Positions 1 through 4,822 of a DNA stretch of 6,567 nucleotides are shown piece after piece. The notes beneath the pieces are model-generated. The model did no database searches. It was given only the letters and a program-made list of their open reading frames with translations, and had not been told where the DNA came from. A program made the position numbers and the translations under genes. Source of the stretch: Actinomycetales bacterium (GTDB lineage: Bacteria > Actinomycetota > Actinomycetes > Actinomycetales > Actinomycetaceae); the NCBI GenBank assembly GCA_022838965.1, contig JALHDK010000119.1:1-6567 (forward strand). The letters are read 5' to 3'. Numbering within the stretch: position 1 is the first letter of the stretch; every line of letters begins with the position of its first letter.

Positions 1-1
1 C

Positions 2-2317
2 GTCGTCCGCCTCGCGGTGCGGCTCGACGGCGCCGGCACCGTGCGCGCGACCCTCGCGGGCGTGGGGGAGCTGACCGCCGACGACGACGGCGCGCTGGCC
101 GTGGCCGTCGAGCGGCCGCGGCTGTGGAGCGCGGAGGACCCGCAGCTGTACGACCTCGACGTGGAGGTCCGTGACGCAGGCGGTGCGGTCACCGAGGTGA
201 TCCGCCAGCGGGTGGGCATCCGCCGCTTCGGCCTGGAGGACGGCCTGCTGCGGATCAACGGCCGCCGCGTGGTGTTCAACGGCGTGAACCGGCACGAGTT
301 CGGGCTCGAGGGCCGGGTGATGACCCGGGAGCAGACGGAGGCCGACATTCGGCTGATGAAGCGGGCCAACATCAACGCCGTGCGCACCAGCCACTACCCG
401 AACAACTCCTTCTTCTACGAGCTCTGCGACTCCTACGGCCTGTACGTCATCGACGAGATGAACCTCGAGTCCCATGGCATGTGGGACGCCGTGCGGTTGG
501 GCCGGGTCCCGCTCGAACAGGCCGTCCCGGGGAACCTGCCCGAGTGGCGGGACGCGCTGCACGACCGCGCCACCAGCATGCTCGAGCGGGACAAGAACCA
601 CGCCTGCGTGGTGATGTGGTCCTGCGGCAACGAGTCGTTCGGCGGCACCAACCTGCGGGACCTCGCTGACCACCTCCGCACCCTCGACACCCGCCCGGTG
701 CACTACGAGGGCGTCCACTGGGATCCGCGGTTCCCCGAGACCACCGACGTCGTGAGCCAGATGTACACGCCGGCCGCGGTGGTGGAGGAGTACCTGCGGA
801 CCAACCGGTCCAAGCCCTTCATCCTGTGCGAGTACGCCCACGCGATGGGCAACTCGTTCGGCGCCGTCGGGAAGTACGTGGAGCTGGCGTACCGGGAGCC
901 GCTCTACCAGGGCGGGTTCATCTGGGACTTCTCGGACCAGGCGATCGCCCTCACCGACCGGCACGGGCGGAACTACTTCGGCTACGGCGGGGACTGCGGG
1001 GAGGCGCCGCACGACGGCGACTTCAGCGGCAACGGCCTCCTCTTCGCCGACCACACGCCCAAGCCCTTTCTGCAGGAGGTGCGGAAGCTCTACCAGGGGC
1101 TGGTCATCGGGGTCTCGGGTGAGGGCTTCGCGGTGGAGAACCGCACCCTGTTCACGGACACGTCGGCCTGGGACTGCGTCGTGACGCTGCGCCGGGAGGG
1201 GCGGGTACTCGCGGAAGGGACGGTGGCCACCGCCGTCGCCCCGGGTTCCAGGGGATCCTACCGGCTGCCGGTCGAGCTGCCCGAGGTGGCGGGCGAGTAC
1301 ACCGTGGACGTGTCGTTCCGGCTCCGGCGGGCAACGGCGTGGGCGGACGCCGGGCACGAGGTCGCGTGGGAGCAGGCGGTGGTCACGGTGGCGGGAACGA
1401 CGGGCACGCCAGGGGCGGCGGGAGCCGCGCGGCGTCGTGGTCCCGAGGTGATCGACGGCCTGCACAACGTCGGGGTACGCGGCCGGCACTTCACGGCGCT
1501 GTTCTCGAAGCTGTACGGCGGGCTGGTGTCCTACCGCTACGGGCTGACGGGGGACGGCGGCCGCGAGCTCCTGCGCGGGATCCCGAAGCCGAACTTCTGG
1601 CATGCCCCCACCTCGAACGAGCGCGGGTGGAACATGCCGGCCCGGGACGGCCAGTGGCTGCTGGCCAGCCGGTACGCCACGGCCCGCGAGGGCGGCCCGG
1701 CCGTCGCATGGCAGGGCGACGCCGTCGAGGTGCGGTACACCTACGACCTGCCCAGCACCCCCGCGGGAGAGTGCGACGTCGCCTACCTCGTGGACGGCGA
1801 CGGCCGGGTGGAGGTGACGCTGCACGTCCGGCCCGGTGACGGGCTGCCCGACATGCCGGAGTTCGGACTGCTCCTCACCACCGACGCGGACCTCGGCCGG
1901 CTCACCTGGTACGGCGAGGGCCCCGAGGAGTGCTACGTGGACCGGCGGGCGGGAGCGCGGCTCGGCGTGTACTCGGCCGACGTCGCGGACCAGCTCACCC
2001 CCTACCTCCGCCCGCAGGAGGCCGGTAACCGCACCGGCGTGCGGTGGGCGACCGTCACCGACGCGCACGGCGCCGGCCTGCGGTTCGAGGCGGTGGGCGA
2101 ACCGATGGAGTTCTCGGCGCTGCCGTGGACCCCGTTCGAGATCGAGAACGCGCTGCACCCGGTGGACCTGCCGCCGGTCCAGCGCACGGTGCTGCGCCCG
2201 GCGCTGATGCGGCGCGGGGTGGGCGGCGACGACTCGTGGGGCTCGCTGACGCACCCCGAGTACCGGCTCCCGGTGGGGGAGATGACGTTCCGGTTCGCGT
2301 TCCAGGGGCTCCGGTAG
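2..2317 (+). CDS. lacZ: Beta-galactosidase, glycoside hydrolase family GH2 (5'-truncated by window edge)
   Basis: Hydrolyses terminal beta-D-galactosides such as lactose, probably in the cytoplasm. The frame is open to the left edge, so the GTG at 17 is an internal Val, not a start. About 240-260 N-terminal residues (sugar-binding domain and part of the Ig-like domain) are missing by comparison with ~950-1020-residue relatives. Visible in order: end of the Ig-like domain (LWSAEDPQLYDLDVEV); TIM barrel from about nt 240; Mg-site motif NLESHGM (Glu codon 467-469, His 473-475); acid/base motif WSCGNES (Glu 632-634); nucleophile motif ILCEYAHAMGN (Glu 830-832); a second Ig-like domain; a Gly/Ala linker (1391-1444); and the C-terminal 'small chain' beta-sandwich ending in GGDDSW, whose Trp (2237-2239) matches E. 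coli Trp999. The stretch between Mg site and acid/base, including VPGNLPEW, follows the Gram-positive LacL/LacZ pattern rather than the E. coli one. Stop TAG at 2315-2317. Family is certain; physiological substrate is inferred. Confidence 0.95.
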   Translation, partial: VVRLAVRLDGAGTVRATLAGVGELTADDDGALAVAVERPRLWSAEDPQLYDLDVEVRDAGGAVTEVIRQRVGIRRFGLEDGLLRINGRRVVFNGVNRHEFGLEGRVMTREQTEADIRLMKRANINAVRTSHYPNNSFFYELCDSYGLYVIDEMNLESHGMWDAVRLGRVPLEQAVPGNLPEWRDALHDRATSMLERDKNHACVVMWSCGNESFGGTNLRDLADHLRTLDTRPVHYEGVHWDPRFPETTDVVSQMYTPAAVVEEYLRTNRSKPFILCEYAHAMGNSFGAVGKYVELAYREPLYQGGFIWDFSDQAIALTDRHGRNYFGYGGDCGEAPHDGDFSGNGLLFADHTPKPFLQEVRKLYQGLVIGVSGEGFAVENRTLFTDTSAWDCVVTLRREGRVLAEGTVATAVAPGSRGSYRLPVELPEVAGEYTVDVSFRLRRATAWADAGHEVAWEQAVVTVAGTTGTPGAAGAARRRGPEVIDGLHNVGVRGRHFTALFSKLYGGLVSYRYGLTGDGGRELLRGIPKPNFWHAPTSNERGWNMPARDGQWLLASRYATAREGGPAVAWQGDAVEVRYTYDLPSTPAGECDVAYLVDGDGRVEVTLHVRPGDGLPDMPEFGLLLTTDADLGRLTWYGEGPEECYVDRRAGARLGVYSADVADQLTPYLRPQEAGNRTGVRWATVTDAHGAGLRFEAVGEPMEFSALPWTPFEIENALHPVDLPPVQRTVLRPALMRRGVGGDDSWGSLTHPEYRLPVGEMTFRFAFQGLR
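1391..1444 (+). other. Gly/Ala/Thr-rich interdomain linker in the beta-galactosidase
   Basis: These 18 codons read AGTTGTPGAAGAARRRGP, a low-complexity and probably flexible segment. It separates the catalytic part plus second Ig-like domain from the C-terminal beta-sandwich that begins near FTALFSKLYGG. In lactobacilli the two parts are separate polypeptides, LacL and LacM, and the linker falls about where that split lies. The composition is seen directly; the link to the LacL/LacM boundary is inferred from motif order. Confidence 0.55.
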
Positions 2318-2348
2318 CCAGCACCTCTGTCGACGTTGGTGGGAGCAC
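2318..2348. other. 31-bp convergent gap between lacZ and the dehydrogenase gene
   Basis: This is the only sequence between the two facing stop codons. I see no convincing stem-loop or T-run here. Termination for both genes must either be weak, lie inside the coding ends, or be factor-dependent. This is inferred from the lack of visible structure. Confidence 0.6.
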
Positions 2349-3398
2349 TCACCCCTTCGGATGCGGCACGATCACGGCGCGCGCGGACAGTGTGCCATCG
2401 AGGAGCTTCTGGTAGGCCTCGAGCCCGTCCTCCAGGGTGTACTCCTCGACGAGGGGCACGATCTTGCCCTCACGGTAGAGCGTCACGACGTCGAAGAGGT
2501 CCTCGATGGTGCCCCAGTAGGTGTTCGCGAGGGTGGTCTCGTATGGCGCCTTGAAGAAGCTCCACTCGTAGGGGTGTCCGGCCACGCCGACGATGGTCAC
2601 CACGCCCTGCCGGCGGGCCACGCTCATGGCCAGTTCGATCGTGGGAGTGATGCCGACGAAGTCGAACACCGCGTCCACGCCGTGGCCCTTCGTGGCCTCG
2701 TGGATCCGCTCGACCTGTCCCTGGCCGCCGGCGATCGGGACGGCGCCGAACTTCTCGACAGCCTTCATTGCGCTCTCCTTCATGTCCGTCACCAGGATCG
2801 TGGCCCCCGAGAGCGCCGCGAGGATCTGGACGGCCAGGTGCCCCAGGCCACCCACGCCGATGACCAGCGCGTACCTCCCACCGCCGGCCAGGGCGGGAAG
2901 CGCCGCCTTGATCGCGTGGTACGGGGTGAGCCCGGCGTCGGCGAGCGGAGCGGCGGCGATGGGGTCGGCGTCGCCGAGTGGCACAAGGTTGCGGGCCGGG
3001 ACGACGACGTACTCTGCCATCCCGCCGTTCCTGCCCAGGCCCGTGGCGAGGAATGGCATGGAGGCGACGTTCTCGCAGTAGGTGTCCTGGCCTCGCGAGC
3101 AGGCGCGGCACCGGCCGCACCCGATCGGGCCGTAGACGACGTGGGCGGATCCGACCGGGAGGTCCCGCACCCCCGGGCCGACCTCCTCCACCCACCCGGA
3201 GACCTCGTGGCCAAGGACGAACGGCGGCGTGAGCTTGCCGGTAGGGTCGCCGGGGTACTCGTGGAAGAGCGCCACGTCCGAGTGGCAGGCGCCCGACCCC
3301 GCCACCTTGAGCAGCACCTCACCCGGGCCGGGACTGGGCTTCTCGATCTCCTGGAGCTCCGGGAACGTCTTGTAGCCGGTGAACATGATGGCCTTCAT
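2349..3398 (-). CDS. Zinc-dependent NAD(P) alcohol dehydrogenase, medium-chain family, ADH-A-like
   Basis: Cytosolic 349-residue oxidoreductase that interconverts alcohols (probably secondary) and ketones or aldehydes. Catalytic zinc ligands by alignment from memory are Cys38 (GACHSD), His64 (GHE) and Asp154 (PLADAGLTPYHAI), with Glu65 beside His64. The structural zinc is held by Cys94, Cys97, Cys100 and Cys108. The Rossmann motif GVGGLG is at 181-186, and Asp205 at the end of the second strand favours NAD over NADP. FDFVG and YWGT motifs, length and Asp zinc ligand all resemble Rhodococcus ruber ADH-A. The ATG at 3396-3398 is chosen because AAGGAG lies 8 nt upstream and MKAIMF is the usual family N-terminus; an in-frame ATG at 3437 has no ribosome-binding site. 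The gene converges on lacZ (31-bp gap) and diverges from the amidohydrolase gene. The real substrate cannot be read from sequence. Confidence 0.93.
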   Translation of the reverse strand: MKAIMFTGYKTFPELQEIEKPSPGPGEVLLKVAGSGACHSDVALFHEYPGDPTGKLTPPFVLGHEVSGWVEEVGPGVRDLPVGSAHVVYGPIGCGRCRACSRGQDTYCENVASMPFLATGLGRNGGMAEYVVVPARNLVPLGDADPIAAAPLADAGLTPYHAIKAALPALAGGGRYALVIGVGGLGHLAVQILAALSGATILVTDMKESAMKAVEKFGAVPIAGGQGQVERIHEATKGHGVDAVFDFVGITPTIELAMSVARRQGVVTIVGVAGHPYEWSFFKAPYETTLANTYWGTIEDLFDVVTLYREGKIVPLVEEYTLEDGLEAYQKLLDGTLSARAVIVPHPKG

Positions 3399-3406
3399 GC
3401 AGGCAT

Positions 3407-3412
3407 CTCCTT
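3407..3412 (-). promoter_or_regulatory. Ribosome-binding site deciding the dehydrogenase start
   Basis: On the minus strand this reads AAGGAG, followed by an 8-nt spacer and the ATG at 3398-3396. It supports translation from that ATG and not from the in-frame ATG 39 nt upstream, which lacks any purine-rich motif. Confidence 0.8.
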
Positions 3413-3435
3413 CGATGCGTAGGGTGTACTCAACC

Positions 3436-3464
3436 ATGTTAGGCCGGTCACACGGGGGAGTCCT
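3436..3464 (-). promoter_or_regulatory. Candidate promoter for the dehydrogenase gene
   Basis: On the minus strand TAACAT (3441-3436) fits the actinobacterial -10 pattern TANNNT. AGGACT (3464-3459) lies 17 bp upstream and shares only the GAC core with TTGACA. Transcription would begin near 3429, giving a leader of about 30 nt that contains the ribosome-binding site. The spacing is good but the -35 match is weak, so this remains a suggestion. Confidence 0.35.
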
Positions 3465-3490
3465 GCCGGGGGCGGTGACGGAGGGGTTTC

Positions 3491-3499
3491 AGGGAGGAG
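3491..3499 (+). promoter_or_regulatory. Ribosome-binding site of the amidohydrolase gene
   Basis: AGGGAGGAG lies 6 nt before the ATG at 3506. This is a strong Shine-Dalgarno match and favours this ATG over the in-frame ATG five codons downstream. Confidence 0.82.
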
Positions 3500-3505
3500 T
3501 GCAGC

Positions 3506-4822
3506 ATGGTCACGGGAGTCATGTTCCGGGGAGTGCGCGTGTTCCCGGGCCACGGGGACGCGCTGACGGAGCCTGTGGACGTGCGCGTCGACGGCGCCAC
3601 GATCACCTCGATCGCCCCCTCAGGGCAGGCCGGGCCGGCAGGGGGCGGCGGGGACGACGTCGTCGTGATCGAGGGCGCGGGCCGCGTCCTCATGCCCGGC
3701 CTCATCGACGCCCACTGGCACGCGGCGTTCGCGGCGATCTCCGTGCCGCAGGCCCTCTCCGCGGACGTGGGCTACCTCCACCTGAAGGCCGGCGTCGAGG
3801 CGGGGCGGACGCTGCTGCGCGGGTTCACGACCGTCCGCGACGCCGGCGGGCCAGTGTTCGCGCTCAAACGCGCCATCGACGAGGGCCTCCTCCCCGGCCC
3901 CCGCATCCTCCCCTCGGGGGCGTTCATCTCGCAGACCTCGGGCCACGGCGACTTCCGCAGCCGGCACGAGATCCCGCGCGACCCCTGCGCCGGGCTCAGC
4001 CACATCGAGAGCATGGGGGCGTCCATCATCGCCGACGGCGCGGACCAGGTCCTGCGCGCCGCCCGCGAGCAGCTCATGCTCGGCGCCTCCCAGATCAAGC
4101 TCATGGCGGGCGGCGGGGTGTCCTCGCCCCACGACCCCATCGACGTCACCCAGTACACGGAGGCGGAGGTGCGGGCCGCCGTCGACGCCGCGGCGGACTG
4201 GGGCACGTACGTGATGGTGCACGCCTACACGCCGCGCGCCATCGCGCGTGCGGTGAAGGCCGGTGTGCGCTGCATCGAGCACGGTCAGCTCGCCGACGAG
4301 GCGACGGCGCAGCTCCTGGCCGAGCGGGACGTGTGGTGGAGCCTCCAGCCGTTCCTCGACGACGAGCACTCGGTCCCCATTCCCAGCCCGGCGGGGCGGG
4401 CGAAGCAGCTCGAGGTGGCGGCGGGCACCGACCGGGCCTACGAACTCGCGCGGCGGTACGGCGTGCGGGTGGCGTGGGGCACGGACACGCTGTTCGACCC
4501 CGCGCTCGCCACGCAGCAGGGCGCCCAGCTCGCGAAGATGACGCGCTGGTTCAGCCCCGCGGAGGTGCTGACCATGGCCACCTCCGGCAACGCGGAGCTG
4601 CTGGCCCTCAGTGGCCCGCGCCACCCGTACCCGGGGGTGCTCGGCCGCGTGGAGGTGGGGGCGCTCGCCGATCTGCTGCTTGTGGACGGCGACCCGCTCG
4701 CGGACATCTCCCTGCTCGCCGACCCCGAGCGGCGGATCCTCGTGATCATGAAGGACGGGGTGGTGTACAAGAACACCACCGGTCAGGTGGCTGGCCGGCC
4801 GGGGGCCGGTCAGTCCTCGTAG
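3506..4822 (+). CDS. Metal-dependent amidohydrolase (imidazolonepropionase-like / Xaa-Pro dipeptidase-like)
   Basis: Complete 438-residue TIM-barrel hydrolase of the amidohydrolase superfamily, COG1228-like. It probably cleaves an amide or peptide-type bond in the cytoplasm, as no signal peptide or membrane segment is visible. An N-terminal beta-sandwich strand region (residues 1-65) carries a Gly-rich loop (QAGPAGGGG). The metal-site residues are all present: His70 and His72 (DAHWH), Lys198 (QIKLMAGGG, the position normally carboxylated to bridge two metals), His239 (VMVHAYT), His259 (CIEHGQ) and Asp327 (WGTDT). The RDAGG and SGHGDF motifs are typical of the group that includes the Xaa-Pro, Xaa-Arg/Lys and related dipeptidases. 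The usual family C-terminus (DGVVYKN) is followed by about 15 extra Gly/Gln-rich residues. The final 13 bp overlap the end of the opposing GH3 gene. Fold and metal site are near certain; the substrate is unknown. Confidence 0.9.
   Translation: MVTGVMFRGVRVFPGHGDALTEPVDVRVDGATITSIAPSGQAGPAGGGGDDVVVIEGAGRVLMPGLIDAHWHAAFAAISVPQALSADVGYLHLKAGVEAGRTLLRGFTTVRDAGGPVFALKRAIDEGLLPGPRILPSGAFISQTSGHGDFRSRHEIPRDPCAGLSHIESMGASIIADGADQVLRAAREQLMLGASQIKLMAGGGVSSPHDPIDVTQYTEAEVRAAVDAAADWGTYVMVHAYTPRAIARAVKAGVRCIEHGQLADEATAQLLAERDVWWSLQPFLDDEHSVPIPSPAGRAKQLEVAAGTDRAYELARRYGVRVAWGTDTLFDPALATQQGAQLAKMTRWFSPAEVLTMATSGNAELLALSGPRHPYPGVLGRVEVGALADLLLVDGDPLADISLLADPERRILVIMKDGVVYKNTTGQVAGRPGAGQSS
4776..4813 (+). 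terminator. Two adjacent stem-loops over the convergent gene ends, possible terminator
   Basis: The first stem is CCACC (4776-4780) pairing with GGTGG (4786-4790) around a 5-nt loop. The second follows at once: CTGGCCGGCC (4791-4800) pairing with GGCCGGTCAG (4804-4813) around GGG, ten pairs with one G-U in plus-strand RNA. In minus-strand RNA that pair becomes an A-C mismatch, so folding is better in the amidohydrolase transcript. No U-run follows, so it is not a classical intrinsic terminator, though GC-rich actinobacteria often lack one. In such GC-rich DNA a stem of this size can occur by chance; its position at the overlapping gene ends is what makes it notable. Confidence 0.4.

Larger units (their letters stand above)
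3399..3505. promoter_or_regulatory. Divergent intergenic region of the dehydrogenase and amidohydrolase genes
   Basis: These 107 bp separate two divergent start codons, so both promoters should lie here or just inside the opposite gene. Both ribosome-binding sites and one candidate minus-strand promoter are visible. No confident plus-strand promoter could be picked: TAGGGT at 3420-3425 fits TANNNT but has no fitting -35. No strong operator palindrome stands out. Confidence 0.6.

Noticed and set aside
17..19. GTG as a start codon for the beta-galactosidase
   Set aside because: The frame is open upstream to the edge, and the sequence falls in the middle of the N-terminal Ig-like domain, so it is internal.
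2320..2348. Terminator in the lacZ-dehydrogenase gap
   Set aside because: The repeated AGCAC is a direct repeat, not an inverted one. The possible CACC/GGTG pairing is only four bases and has no U-run.
2361..3422. 353-codon open frame on the plus strand, antisense to the dehydrogenase
   Set aside because: It mirrors a confidently identified gene in GC-rich DNA, where antisense frames stay open because stop codons are AT-rich. The translation matches no family I recognise and is rich in Arg, Gly, Asp and Val.
3447..3479. GTCAC / GTGAC inverted repeat in the divergent promoter region as an operator
   Set aside because: The arms are only 5 bp and are spaced 23 bp apart, which is expected by chance and unlike a typical operator.
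3620..4624. 334-codon open frame on the minus strand, antisense to the amidohydrolase
   Set aside because: Same cause: it lies wholly inside a gene with an intact metal site, and its translation is low-complexity and rich in Arg, Gly and Ala, with no recognisable motif.
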